Assembly: GCF_020148005.1 (NCBI RefSeq)
Contig: NZ_JAGXFD010000001.1
Location: forward strand, 198,363-262,362
Length of the DNA: 64,000 nucleotides
Source of the DNA: Modicisalibacter tunisiensis
Lineage (GTDB): Bacteria > Pseudomonadota > Gammaproteobacteria > Pseudomonadales > Halomonadaceae
Direction: 5' to 3'
Below, piece by piece: positions 26,229-35,241 of the stretch. The notes below the pieces were generated by a model. That model was not told the DNA's origin and ran no database searches. It saw only the letters and a list, made by a program, of their open reading frames with translations. Position numbers and translations under genes: made by a program. Numbering within the stretch: the first letter of the stretch is position 1; every line of letters starts with the position of its first letter.

Positions 26229-27434
26229 TTACACTCTCTCGATCACCGTGGCGATGCCCTGCCCCACGCCGATGCACATGGTGCACAGCGCGAAGCGCTT
26301 GTTGCTGCGCGAGAGCTCGTAGGCCGCCGAGCTGATGATCCGTGCGCCGGACATGCCCAGCGGGTGGCCGAGCGCGATGGCACCGCCGTTGGGGTTGACC
26401 CGCGGGTCGTCGTCGGCCACGCCGAGCTCGCGCAGGCACGCCAGCACCTGGGCGGCGAAGGCCTCGTTGAGCTCGAGCACGTCCATCTGGTCGATACTCA
26501 TGCCCAGCTTGTCGAGCAGCTTGCGCGTCGCTGGCACCGGGCCGACGCCCATGATCCGCGGCTCGACGCCGGCGGTGGCCATGCCGTGGATGCGCGCGAT
26601 CGGCTCGAGGTCGTAACGCTTGAGCGCCGCTTCGCTGGCGACGAACATCGCCGCCGCGCCGTCGTTGACCCCGGAGGCGTTGCCGGCGGTGACGGTGCCG
26701 TTCTCACGAAACGGCGTGGGCAGCCTGGCGAGCTTCTCGAGGGTGGTCTCGGGGCGCGGGTGCTCGTCGCGATCGAAGATCAGCGGCTCCTGCTTGCGCC
26801 GCGGGATCTCGATCGGCACGATCCCCTCGCCGAGCCGGCCGGATTCCTGGGCGGCCTGGGTCAGCTGCTGCGAGCGATAGGCGTAGCGGTCCTGGTCCTC
26901 GCGCGAGATCTTGAACTGCTCGGCGACGTTCTCGGCGGTCTCGGGCATCGAGTGGGTGCCGTAGCGCTTCTCCATCAGCGGGTTGACGAAGCGCCAGCCG
27001 ATGGTGGTGTCCTCCATCTGCTGGCCGCGCGAGAAGGCGGAGCCGGCCTTGCCGATGACGTAGGGCGCCCGCGACATGGATTCCACGCCGCCGGTCAGGA
27101 TCAGGTCGGCCTCGCCGGCACGGATCGCCCGCGCCGCGGTGCCAATGGCGTCCATGCTCGAGCCGCACAGGCGGTTGACGGTCGAGCCGGGCACCGAGGT
27201 CGGCAGCCCGGCGAGCAGCGCCGCCATGCGTGCCACGCTGCGGTTGTCCTCGCCCGCCTGGTTGGCGCAGCCCATGATCACGTCGTCGATCGCCGCGGGA
27301 TCGACCCCGGGGTGCTGGGCCAGCACCGCCTCGAACAGCCGTGCCGCCAGGTCATCGGGGCGCACGCTGGCGAGGGTGCCGCCGAAGCGGCCGACCGGCG
27401 AACGCAGCGGCCGGCAAAGGTAGACGTCGTTCAT
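26229..27434 (-). CDS. pcaF: Beta-ketoadipyl-CoA thiolase
   Basis: Cleaves 3-oxoadipyl-CoA with CoA to succinyl-CoA and acetyl-CoA, the last step of the beta-ketoadipate pathway. It is a 401-residue thiolase with nucleophile C90 ([12 protein letters not shown]), the His motif [12 protein letters not shown] and second active-site C387 ([10 protein letters not shown]). The motif [14 protein letters not shown] and the length fit PcaF rather than general acetyl-CoA acetyltransferases. The gene starts 3 bp after the pcaJ stop. Confidence 0.96.
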   Translation of the reverse strand: MNDVYLCRPLRSPVGRFGGTLASVRPDDLAARLFEAVLAQHPGVDPAAIDDVIMGCANQAGEDNRSVARMAALLAGLPTSVPGSTVNRLCGSSMDAIGTAARAIRAGEADLILTGGVESMSRAPYVIGKAGSAFSRGQQMEDTTIGWRFVNPLMEKRYGTHSMPETAENVAEQFKISREDQDRYAYRSQQLTQAAQESGRLGEGIVPIEIPRRKQEPLIFDRDEHPRPETTLEKLARLPTPFRENGTVTAGNASGVNDGAAAMFVASEAALKRYDLEPIARIHGMATAGVEPRIMGVGPVPATRKLLDKLGMSIDQMDVLELNEAFAAQVLACLRELGVADDDPRVNPNGGAIALGHPLGMSGARIISSAAYELSRSNKRFALCTMCIGVGQGIATVIERV

Positions 27435-27437
27435 CGT

Positions 27438-28211
27438 TCACTCTCCTGAATGATGGCGTTCGGTCCGCGCCTTCAGCTCGCGCAGCACCTCGAGCTCCTT
27501 CTCGCTGGGCTCGGCAGTGGTCTCGAGCTGCTCGGCGAAGCGGATCTCCCAGCCGGTGGCCTCCTGGACCTGCTCGGCGGTGACGCCCGGATGCAGCGAG
27601 ACCACCACCAGCTCCTTGGTCTCGGGGTCGGGCTTCATCACGCACAGGTCGGTGATCACCCGGGTCGGGCCCTTGCCGATGTTGGGCACGCCGTCGCGGC
27701 CCTTGCCGTCGCGGCCGAAGCCGAGCGTGGTGACGAAGTCGACCCCGTCGACGAAGGTGCGCCTGGAGTGCTTGAGGGTGATGAACACCTCGCCCGCGTT
27801 GGTGGCGATCTCCGGCGCCCCGCCGCCGCCCGGCAGGCGCACCTTGGGCGCGGTGTAGTCGCCGATCAGGGTGGTGTTGAGGTTGCAGTAGCGGTCGATC
27901 TGCGCGGTGCCCAGGAAGCCCACGTCGATCTTGCCGCCCTGCAGCCAGTAGCGGAACATCTCCGGCACCGAGACGGTGGTCAGCGCGGTCTCGCACAGCT
28001 CGCCGTCGCCGATCGACAGCGGCAGCACGTCGGGCTTGGTCTGCAGCGTGCCGGACTCGTAGATCAGCACCACGTCCGGGGCGTGGGTCAGACGCGCCAG
28101 GTTGGCCGCCTCAGAGGGCAGGCCGATGCCGACGAAGCAGGTGGTGCCGTTTTCCAGCGCCCGCGCCGCGGTGACGGTCATCATTTCCGCAGAGGTGTAT
28201 TCGAGACTCAT
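27438..28211 (-). CDS. pcaJ: 3-oxoadipate CoA-transferase subunit B
   Basis: The 257-residue beta subunit. The catalytic Glu is expected in VLIYESGTLQTKPDVL. The length and sequence resemble CatJ-type, glutaconate-CoA-transferase-like subunits rather than the shorter SCOT-like PcaJ. It starts at 28211 and shares one base with the pcaI stop, so the two are coupled. Confidence 0.93.
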   Translation of the reverse strand: MSLEYTSAEMMTVTAARALENGTTCFVGIGLPSEAANLARLTHAPDVVLIYESGTLQTKPDVLPLSIGDGELCETALTTVSVPEMFRYWLQGGKIDVGFLGTAQIDRYCNLNTTLIGDYTAPKVRLPGGGGAPEIATNAGEVFITLKHSRRTFVDGVDFVTTLGFGRDGKGRDGVPNIGKGPTRVITDLCVMKPDPETKELVVVSLHPGVTAEQVQEATGWEIRFAEQLETTAEPSEKELEVLRELKARTERHHSGE

Positions 28212-29029
28212 CAGGACGCTCCTCCGGCGTTGTAGACGTTTTCCTCGAGCCAGGCGTTGAAGCTGTCGCGGTCGCGGGCGATGGTGTCCCACTCCTTGTA
28301 GAAGCGGTTGTGACGCGGGTAGTAGCCGTGCGCGTAGGACGGATAGGCGCCCTTCTCGGCGACGGCGATGGCGTCGATCGCCCAGCCGGGGATCACGCAG
28401 GCGTTGGGCGTGGCCTCGAGGTCATCGACGATCTCCTCGACGGTGACGATGCTGCGCCTGGCTGCCAGTACCGCTTCCTTCTGCACACCGACGATGCCCT
28501 CGACCAGCACGTTGCCCTTGCGATCGGCCTTCTGGGCGTGGACCACGCTGACGTCGGGGCGGATCGACGGCACCGCGGCGAGTCGCTCGCCGGTGAACGG
28601 GCATTCGATGAACTTGATCTGGTCGTTGACCTTGGGCAGGTCGCTGCCGATGTAGCCGCGCAGCACCGCCAGCGGCAGGCCGGCGGCGCCGGCCTCGTAG
28701 GCGCAGGCCATGGCGGCGTGGCTGTGCTCGAGGATCTCGACCTTGTGCGGCCAGCCCTTCTCGACGGCGTCGCGCAGGCGGTGCAGCGAACCCACGCCGG
28801 GATTGCCGCCCCACGAGAAGATCAGCTTCTTCACGCAGCCGGCGCCGATCAGCTGGTCGTAGATCAGGTCCGGGGTCATGCGCACCAGGGTCAGGTCGCG
28901 CTTGCCCTGGCGGATGATCTCGTGGCCGGCGGCGAAGGGAATCAGGTGGGTGAAGCCTTCCATGGCGACGGTGGCGCCGTCATCGACGTAGCGTGCCACC
29001 GCGTCATGCAGGCTGAGAACTTCGGCCAT
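28211..29029 (-). CDS. pcaI: 3-oxoadipate CoA-transferase subunit A
   Basis: The 272-residue alpha subunit, which binds CoA and with PcaJ activates beta-ketoadipate using succinyl-CoA. It begins MAEVLSLHDAVARYVDDGAT, and KLIFSWGGNPGVGSLHRLRD is a CatI-type segment. Its length (272) is nearer CatI (about 280) than classic PcaI (about 230). Start 29029 is chosen over the ATG at 29065, which lies in the operator region. It is the first gene of the operon, with two IclR-type boxes about 40-70 bp upstream. Confidence 0.93.
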   Translation of the reverse strand: MAEVLSLHDAVARYVDDGATVAMEGFTHLIPFAAGHEIIRQGKRDLTLVRMTPDLIYDQLIGAGCVKKLIFSWGGNPGVGSLHRLRDAVEKGWPHKVEILEHSHAAMACAYEAGAAGLPLAVLRGYIGSDLPKVNDQIKFIECPFTGERLAAVPSIRPDVSVVHAQKADRKGNVLVEGIVGVQKEAVLAARRSIVTVEEIVDDLEATPNACVIPGWAIDAIAVAEKGAYPSYAHGYYPRHNRFYKEWDTIARDRDSFNAWLEENVYNAGGAS

Positions 29030-29067
29030 GATGTCGCCTCTCTCGATGCTAGATGTTCGCTGCAAAT

Positions 29068-29101
29068 GTTCGCTGAGTGAACATGGGTTTGTGATACGAA
29101 C
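29068..29101 (-). promoter_or_regulatory. Paired PcaR/PcaU-type boxes upstream of pcaI
   Basis: Two 15-bp boxes: GTTCG-CTGAG-TGAAC (29068-29082) and GTTTG-TGATA-CGAAC (29087-29101), 19 bp apart. An extra GTTCG lies at 29055-29059. In P. putida, PcaR binds equivalent sites in the pcaIJ promoter. Confidence 0.8.
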
Positions 29102-29202
29102 AAAATAATCCCACGAGCGCGATGCGTCAAACCTGCCGACGGCACCCGCCCTGCCGGTGCCGCCCGCAAGCCTCGCCGAACTCCAGGAGGAACAGGCACT
29201 TG

Positions 29203-30549
29203 TCAGCCGTCGAGCCGCTCCAGAACACGGTCGACGAGTTGCCGACTACTACCAATGTAGGATTCCGGACGCACCGCCTGACGCAATGCCTCGGCGTCGA
29301 TGCCGCTGCCCGCCACCCGCTCGTGGGCCAGCAGCGCCTCGGCGTAGGCCACCCCGTCACGGCGCGCGACCTCCGAGGCCTCGCGGGCGACACGGCGTGC
29401 CTCGTCGCTGGCCAGCACGCCCTGCAGCACGCGCGCCGCCGGCTCGGCCATGATCGCCCCGCCGGTGACCGCCAGGTTGCGCGCCATCGCCTCGGGGTGG
29501 ACCTCGAGACCGTCGAGCAGGTGACGCAGGGTCTCGAGCGCGCCCTCGAGCAGCAGCGTCGCATCGAGCAGCGGCGCCCACTCGGCGTGCCATTCGCCCA
29601 GTCCGCGCTCGAGCGGCGGCGCCCCCGCGTTGGCCAGCACATTCAGTGCGCCGTGAATCTGACGCGCCGCGGCACGGATGCGGGCGCAACCCACCGGGTT
29701 GCGCTTGTGAGGCATCGACGAGGATTCGCCGACCCCGGCCTCGGCGGGTTCGGCGAGCTCGCCGATCTCGGTCTGGGTCATCAGGGCGATGTCGAGCGCG
29801 ACCTTCTCGGCGGCCACCGCCACGCCATCGAGGGCGCAGCCCAGCGCATGGATCGGCTGACGGTCGGTGTGCCAGGGCAGCCACGGTTCGGCCAGCTCCA
29901 GGCGTCGCGCCATGCCGGTCATGATCGCCACGCCGCTGTCGTCGAGGCCCGAATGCACGCCCACCGCGCCGCCGAACTGCACGTAGAGCCCCTCGGCGAG
30001 CACCGCGTCCAGGCGCTCGCCGGCCTGGTGCAGCCCCCACAGCCACTGGCCGACCTTGGCGCCGAAGGTGATCGGCAGCGCCTGCTGCATCAGCGTGCGA
30101 CCGACCATCGCCGTGCCACGGTGATCCATCATCAGGGCCCGGCCGGCGGCGGTAGCCTCCGTCAGCAGGTGGCGGCAGCGCGTCAGGCGCGGCTTGAGCA
30201 CGAGCATCAGCGCGCTGTCGACGATGTCCTGGCTGGTTGCCCCGCGGTGGAAATGCGGCTTCAATGCATCGGGCAGCGCGGCCTTGGCCTGCTTGACGAA
30301 GGGAATCGCCGGATTGCCGCCCTTGACGGTGTCGGCCGCCAGCGCCTCCAGGTCGAAGACGTCGCTGGCCAGATGTCGGTCGAGCGCCTCGGCCGTTCCC
30401 GCGGGCAGCAGGCCCAGGCTTTCCTGCTCGGCGGCCAGCGCCAGCTCCACCGCGCGCATCGCCGCGACCAGGTCCTCGGCCCGGCAGTGACCGCGCCCGG
30501 TGGCGCTCGTGAAGGGATGACGCAACAGCTGTTCGTACATGTCGTACAT
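29203..30549 (-). CDS. pcaB: 3-carboxy-cis,cis-muconate cycloisomerase
   Basis: Converts beta-carboxymuconate to gamma-carboxymuconolactone. It is a 448-residue member of the fumarase/argininosuccinase superfamily, with the signature GESSSMPHKRNPVGCARI and the second conserved region HRGATSQDIVDSALMLV. The start at 30549 (MYDMYEQ) has GGAG upstream; a second ATG lies three codons in. It is divergent from the IclR regulator, and a perfect IclR-type box lies between the two. The stop is 173 bp before the pcaI operon start. Confidence 0.95.
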   Translation of the reverse strand: MYDMYEQLLRHPFTSATGRGHCRAEDLVAAMRAVELALAAEQESLGLLPAGTAEALDRHLASDVFDLEALAADTVKGGNPAIPFVKQAKAALPDALKPHFHRGATSQDIVDSALMLVLKPRLTRCRHLLTEATAAGRALMMDHRGTAMVGRTLMQQALPITFGAKVGQWLWGLHQAGERLDAVLAEGLYVQFGGAVGVHSGLDDSGVAIMTGMARRLELAEPWLPWHTDRQPIHALGCALDGVAVAAEKVALDIALMTQTEIGELAEPAEAGVGESSSMPHKRNPVGCARIRAAARQIHGALNVLANAGAPPLERGLGEWHAEWAPLLDATLLLEGALETLRHLLDGLEVHPEAMARNLAVTGGAIMAEPAARVLQGVLASDEARRVAREASEVARRDGVAYAEALLAHERVAGSGIDAEALRQAVRPESYIGSSRQLVDRVLERLDG

Positions 30550-30610
30550 GGGGGTATCTCCGTCGGCTGGCATCCACGCTCTACCACCAATGGCGCATCG
30601 GCGGACACGT

Positions 30611-30625
30611 GTTCGCATTTCGAAC
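30611..30625. promoter_or_regulatory. PcaR/PcaU-type box between pcaB and iclR
   Basis: A perfect inverted repeat GTTCG-CATTT-CGAAC, centred 69 bp upstream of the regulator start and 69 bp upstream of pcaB. It fits autoregulation plus control of pcaB. Confidence 0.8.
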
Positions 30626-30686
30626 TCTATGCTAGAGTCAGGCTTCCAACCGAGCAACGCAACAGGATCAAGGTGGCGCCACGACG

Positions 30687-31478
30687 ATGACCACACAGCC
30701 GAAGGACGAACGCCTCAGCCCCGACGACCGGGACTTCGTGACCGCACTGGCCAGCGGCCTGGACGTGATTCTCGCCTTCGACCAGCAACATCCGCGCATG
30801 ACGCTGAGCGAGGTCGCCGCGCGGACCGGCATGAACCGCGCCCGCGCCCGGCGCTTTTTGCTCACGCTCAACGCCCTGGGCTATGTGCGCAAGCAGCACC
30901 GCCACTTCGAGCTGGCCCCGCGCACGCTGCAGCTCGGCTACGCCTATCTGTCGGCCAACAACTACCGCACGGTGATCCAGCAGCATCTGGAGGACATCAC
31001 CCGGGAAACCGGCGAGTCGTCGTCGCTGGGCGTTCTCGACGGCAGCGACGTGATCTATGTGGGCCGCTCGGCGGCGCCGCACCGACTGATGGCCATCACC
31101 CTGGCGGTCGGCACCCGCCTGCCGGCCGTGCTGACCTCGATGGGCCGCGTGCTGCTCGCGCAACTGCCCGACGACGAACTCGACGCCCTGCTCGAGACGG
31201 TGACGCTGGAGCGCCACACCGAGCACACCATCACCGACAAGGCCGAGCTGCGCGACTGCCTGCGTCGGGTCCGCGAGCAGGGCTACTGCATCGTCGACCA
31301 GGAACTCGACTCCGGCCTGCGCTCGCTGGCCGTGCCGGCCTTCGACGCCCACGGCCGGCTGCTCGGCGCGATCAATGTCAGCACCAACGCCGCCCGTATC
31401 GACCTGGCCACGCTGACCGAACGCTTCCTGCCCCTGCTGCAGGACAAGGCCCACCAGATCGCCACGCAGGTCAGCTGA
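30687..31478 (+). CDS. IclR-family regulator, PcaR/PcaU/PobR type
   Basis: A 263-residue regulator. The N-terminal winged helix-turn-helix covers MTLSEVAARTGMNRARARRF, and the C-terminal IclR effector domain includes GESSSLGVLDGSDVIYVGR and GYCIVDQELDSGLRSLAVP. The opening ALASGLDVILAFD and ARARRFLLTL are typical of the Pca/Pob subgroup. Members respond to beta-ketoadipate or protocatechuate and control pca genes. It is divergent from pcaB, and its cognate site is probably the GTTCG-N5-CGAAC box found at five promoters in this block. Confidence 0.92.
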   Translation: MTTQPKDERLSPDDRDFVTALASGLDVILAFDQQHPRMTLSEVAARTGMNRARARRFLLTLNALGYVRKQHRHFELAPRTLQLGYAYLSANNYRTVIQQHLEDITRETGESSSLGVLDGSDVIYVGRSAAPHRLMAITLAVGTRLPAVLTSMGRVLLAQLPDDELDALLETVTLERHTEHTITDKAELRDCLRRVREQGYCIVDQELDSGLRSLAVPAFDAHGRLLGAINVSTNAARIDLATLTERFLPLLQDKAHQIATQVS

Positions 31479-31513
31479 GACTCACCACTCGCCTCGACCC
31501 TAAGGAAGAATAG

Positions 31514-32296
31514 ATGGCAGGTAGCCTCATCGAACGTACGTTGCGGGTGCTCGAGACACTCTCGAGCGAACCCGAGGGGATCCCCCTGCAGCGACTGGCC
31601 GAGCGTCTGGAGATTCCCAAGAGCGCCGCACACCGGATCAGCAACGAGCTGATCCGGCTCGGGTATGCCCGTCAGGACACCCGGACCGGCCACTATCGGT
31701 TGTCGACCCGGCTGGTCGCCCTGGGCTTTCGCTACCTGGGCAGCACCGGCGCCAGCGACGTGCTGCAGCCGATCCTCGATCGCCTGGCGGCCGAGACCGG
31801 CGAGCTGGTACGCCTGGGCGTGATCGAGGGCGATCGTCAGACCTGGATCGCCAAGTCTCAAGGCACACGCACGGGGCTGCGTTACGACCCGGACATGGGA
31901 CGCGAGGCACCACTGCGCTTCACTGCCTCCGGACAGGCCTGGCTGGCCAGTTTGGACGATGCAGCCGCCCTCTCGTTGCTGGCCCGCCAGTCAGATGTCG
32001 ATCCTGCCGATTTTGGCCCGAATGCACCACGCACCGACCAGGCGCTGCTCCAGCGCCTGGCCGAAGCTCGACAACGCGGCTACACCTGCTGTGTCGACAG
32101 CTCAGCCTTGGGTACCTCCGCGTTCGGTGCCGTCATTCGTCACCCTATCAAGGGGCACACCATCGGGGTGATCAGCGTGGCCGGCCCCAGCGTGCGGCTC
32201 ACAGAGCAGCGCATGCACGAACTTGCCCCCAAGCTGCTTGACGCCGTCGAGGAACTCTCGCAGTGCAGTCAGGCCTCGCAGCTGTTCCCGGAATGA
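31514..32296 (+). CDS. Second IclR-family regulator
   Basis: A 260-residue IclR protein. The helix-turn-helix is in GIPLQRLAERLEIPKSAAHR, and the effector domain includes TGELVRLGVIEGDRQTWIAK and FGAVIRHPIKGHTIGVISV. It is clearly distinct from the preceding IclR gene. It starts 35 bp after that gene with AAGGAAG upstream, and 35 bp before the AEC transporter gene. Control of the transporter or of the flavoprotein cluster downstream is a reasonable guess. The effector is unknown. Confidence 0.88.
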   Translation: MAGSLIERTLRVLETLSSEPEGIPLQRLAERLEIPKSAAHRISNELIRLGYARQDTRTGHYRLSTRLVALGFRYLGSTGASDVLQPILDRLAAETGELVRLGVIEGDRQTWIAKSQGTRTGLRYDPDMGREAPLRFTASGQAWLASLDDAAALSLLARQSDVDPADFGPNAPRTDQALLQRLAEARQRGYTCCVDSSALGTSAFGAVIRHPIKGHTIGVISVAGPSVRLTEQRMHELAPKLLDAVEELSQCSQASQLFPE

Positions 32297-32331
32297 GCTG
32301 TCCATGTCCACGTTGCTGAGCCACTGACCGC

Positions 32332-33279
32332 ATGCTCGATATCCTCGCCATCACCACGCCCATCTTCCTGCTCATCGGCATCGGCTTCCTGGCGGTCATG
32401 CTGCGCCTGTTCAGCAAGGAGCAGGTCCAGGGCCTGAGCGGCTTCGTGATCAACTTCGCGTTGCCGGCGCTGATCTTCCGCGCCCTCGTCCAGCGGCCGC
32501 TGGACGAGGTCTTCAACCCGGTCTATCTCGCCGCCTACGGCGGTGGCTCGGCGGTGCTGTTCCTGGGTGCCTGGCTGCTCGCCCGCCATCGTGGCAAGCC
32601 GCTGGGCGAAAGCGGAATCCTGGCGCTGGGCATGTCGGCGGCCAACAGCGGCTTCATCGGCTACCCCGTGGCCGCGATGGTGGTGGGTTCCAGCGCGGTG
32701 ATCGCGCTGGCCCTGAACATGATGGTCGAAAACCTGCTGATCATCCCCACCGCCCTGGCCCTGGGCGAGGCGGGCCGCCAGACCGGGGTCTCGTTCTTCA
32801 CCGCCCTGCGCCGCACCGCGGTCCGGCTGACCCGCAACCCGATTCTGATCGGCATCTTTGCCGGCATCCTGGCAGCACTCAGCGGCATCAGCCTGCCCGC
32901 GCCGATCTCGCGCACCATCGACATGCTGGCCACCGCCGCCGCACCGACCGCCCTGTTCGTGATCGGTGGCACCCTCTACGGGCTGCGCATCGGCGGCATG
33001 CTCGGCGATGTCGCCCAGGTGGTGACCGGCAAGCTGCTGCTCCATCCGCTCATCATTTTCCTGCTGCTCTGGTGGCTGCCGCCCATCGATCCCGCCCTGG
33101 CCACGGCTGCGGTCGTGATCGCCAGCGCGCCGATGATCAGCATCTATCCGCTCCTCGGCCAGCGTTACGGCCACGGCGAGGTGTGCACTGCGGCCCTGAT
33201 GCTGGGCACGCTGCTGTCGTTCGTCACCATCAGCGCCCTGCTGTGGCTGCTCGAGGCCTACCAGCTGCCGCTCGCCTGA
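32332..33279 (+). CDS. AEC-family transporter (auxin efflux carrier type)
   Basis: A 315-residue membrane protein with about ten hydrophobic segments in two repeats. Family features are GFVINFALPALIFRAL and the second-half segment TAAAPTALFVIGGTLYGL. Bacterial AEC members include malonate and other organic acid carriers. It follows the two IclR genes on the same strand and precedes the flavoprotein. It may move a carboxylate handled by the local catabolic enzymes. Direction and substrate are not determinable. Confidence 0.88.
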   Translation: MLDILAITTPIFLLIGIGFLAVMLRLFSKEQVQGLSGFVINFALPALIFRALVQRPLDEVFNPVYLAAYGGGSAVLFLGAWLLARHRGKPLGESGILALGMSAANSGFIGYPVAAMVVGSSAVIALALNMMVENLLIIPTALALGEAGRQTGVSFFTALRRTAVRLTRNPILIGIFAGILAALSGISLPAPISRTIDMLATAAAPTALFVIGGTLYGLRIGGMLGDVAQVVTGKLLLHPLIIFLLLWWLPPIDPALATAAVVIASAPMISIYPLLGQRYGHGEVCTAALMLGTLLSFVTISALLWLLEAYQLPLA

Positions 33280-33501
33280 CAGGCGACGCCCCCCTGACTT
33301 CTTCATGACCCGGGCCGTATGCCGATACGCCTAGGCCCGCAAGCCCCATCACCCACGTCTACCGCGAATAGCGAACACCTGTGCGTATTGCATATTTTGG
33401 AACAAAGTTCTAATTTCTAGAAAATCACGAAAAAGGACTCTGTTCATGTCCCTGCGTATGGTGGCGATCGGTGACGGTGTCAGCCCCCGGAGAGCCGAGT
33501 C

Positions 33502-35241
33502 ATGACGACACACGAACGACACTGTGACCTGGTGGTGGTGGGATCCGGTGCCGCCGGCCTCTCGGCGGCGGTGACTGCGGCGCATCACGGCCTCGAGGTG
33601 ATCGTGGTGGAAAAGGATGACGTGCTGGGCGGCGCCACCGCCTGGTCCGGTGGCTGGATGTGGGTGCCGCGCAACCGCTTCGCCCGCCAGGCGGGCATCG
33701 ACGAGGACCTCGAGACGATCCGCACCTACCTGCGCCACGAGCTCGGCGAACGCTACGATGCGGCAAGGATCGACGCCTTCCTCGACGCCGCGCCCCGGAT
33801 GGTCGACTTCTACCAGGCCCACACCGCGCTGCAGTTCCACGACGGCAACGCCATCCCCGACATCCACGGCGACACCCCCGGCGCCGGCACAGGCGGGCGC
33901 TCGGTGATCGCCGCGCCCTTCGACGCCCGCGAACTGGGCCAAAGCCTTCACAAGGTGCGCCGGACCATGCCCGAGACCGCCTTCCTGGGCATGCCGATCC
34001 AGGCCGGTCCCGACCTGATGGCGTTCCTCACCGTGACCCGCTCGCTGCGCTCGGCCGCGCACGTGGCGCGTCGATTCACGCGCCACCTTTACCATCTCGC
34101 CCGCTACCAGCGCGCCATGCACTGGGTCAACGGCGTGGCCCTAGTGGGGCGGCTGCTCAAGTCCGCTGACGCCCTGGGCGTGGAGACCTGGACCGCCTCG
34201 CCCGCCAAACGCCTGCTGATCGACGATCGAGTCGCTGGCGTGACGGTGGCGACCCGCGACGGCGAGGTGGCCCTGCACGCCCGGCGCGGCGTGGTGCTCG
34301 CCGCCGGCGGCTTCCCCCACGACATCGAGCGGCGCCGGCGCCACTTCCCGCGCACCCCGACCGGCCGCGAGCACCTGGCGCTGCCGCCCGAATCGGCGAG
34401 CGGCGACGGCACTGCCCTGGGCGAATCCGCCGGCGGCCGGGTGAGTTCCAACCTGGCCTCGCCCGCCGCCTGGTGCCCGGTCTCGGCGGTGCCCTACCCG
34501 AACGGCCGCATCGGCCACTTCCCGCACATCATCGACCGCGGCAAGCCGGGCATCATCGGCGTGCTGGCCGACGGCCGGCGCTTCGTCAACGAGGCCCACG
34601 GCTACTACGACTACGTGGCGGCGCTGCTCGAGGCGGTGCCGGAGGGAGAGGCGGTCGCGTCCTGGCTGATCTGCGATCACCGCTTCCTGCGCCGCTACGG
34701 GATGGGCATGGTGCGACCGGCGCCGGTGCCGTTTCGGCACTGGATCCGCCGCGGCTACCTCCGGCGCGGCCGCAGCCTCGAACAACTGGCCACGCAATGC
34801 GGCATCGACCCGGCGGGGCTGGCCCGGACCGTCGCGGCCTACAACCGCCACGCCCGCCACGGCGAGGACCCCGAGTTCGGTCGCGGCTCGACGCCCTACA
34901 ACCGCAAGCAGGGCGACCCGGCGCAGGCGCCCAATCCCTGCGTCGCGCCGATCGAGCGCGGGCCGTTCTACGCCATCAAGGTGGTGCCGGGCAGCTTCGG
35001 CACCTTCGCCGGACTCGAGACCGACGCGCACGCCCGAGTGCTCGATGCCGACGACCGGCCGATCCCCGGGCTCTACGCCGCCGGCACCGACATGGCCAGC
35101 ATCATGGGTGGCTTCTACCCGGCGGGCGGCGTCAACCTGGGACCGGCGATGACCTTCGGGTATATCGCCGCCCGGCACGCCGCCGACCTCGGCGATGCAT
35201 CGCAACCGAGCGAAGCCACTGCACAGCGAGACACGCCATGA
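33502..35241 (+). CDS. FAD-dependent oxidoreductase, 3-ketosteroid dehydrogenase/fumarate reductase-like
   Basis: A 579-residue flavoprotein. The N-terminal FAD-binding motif is LVVVGSGAAGLSAAV, followed by VVEKDDVLGGATAWSGGWMW. The C-terminal FAD segment reads GTDMASIMGGFYPAGGVNLG and ends with TFGYIAARH. These are features of KstD-like enzymes that introduce or reduce ring C=C bonds next to a carbonyl. No signal peptide is seen. Its stop overlaps the start of the TIM-barrel gene (ATGA). The neighbourhood suggests a hydroaromatic substrate such as a quinate/shikimate derivative, but this is inference. The upstream 222 bp contain a half-box CGAAC (33372-33376). Confidence 0.88.
   Translation: MTTHERHCDLVVVGSGAAGLSAAVTAAHHGLEVIVVEKDDVLGGATAWSGGWMWVPRNRFARQAGIDEDLETIRTYLRHELGERYDAARIDAFLDAAPRMVDFYQAHTALQFHDGNAIPDIHGDTPGAGTGGRSVIAAPFDARELGQSLHKVRRTMPETAFLGMPIQAGPDLMAFLTVTRSLRSAAHVARRFTRHLYHLARYQRAMHWVNGVALVGRLLKSADALGVETWTASPAKRLLIDDRVAGVTVATRDGEVALHARRGVVLAAGGFPHDIERRRRHFPRTPTGREHLALPPESASGDGTALGESAGGRVSSNLASPAAWCPVSAVPYPNGRIGHFPHIIDRGKPGIIGVLADGRRFVNEAHGYYDYVAALLEAVPEGEAVASWLICDHRFLRRYGMGMVRPAPVPFRHWIRRGYLRRGRSLEQLATQCGIDPAGLARTVAAYNRHARHGEDPEFGRGSTPYNRKQGDPAQAPNPCVAPIERGPFYAIKVVPGSFGTFAGLETDAHARVLDADDRPIPGLYAAGTDMASIMGGFYPAGGVNLGPAMTFGYIAARHAADLGDASQPSEATAQRDTP

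Noticed and set aside
24768-27449. Very long open frame (893 codons) on the plus strand opposite pcaL and pcaF
   Set aside because: It is antisense to two clearly identified enzymes. Its protein is Arg/Gly/Ala/His-rich with no domain, as expected for mirror frames in high-GC coding DNA.
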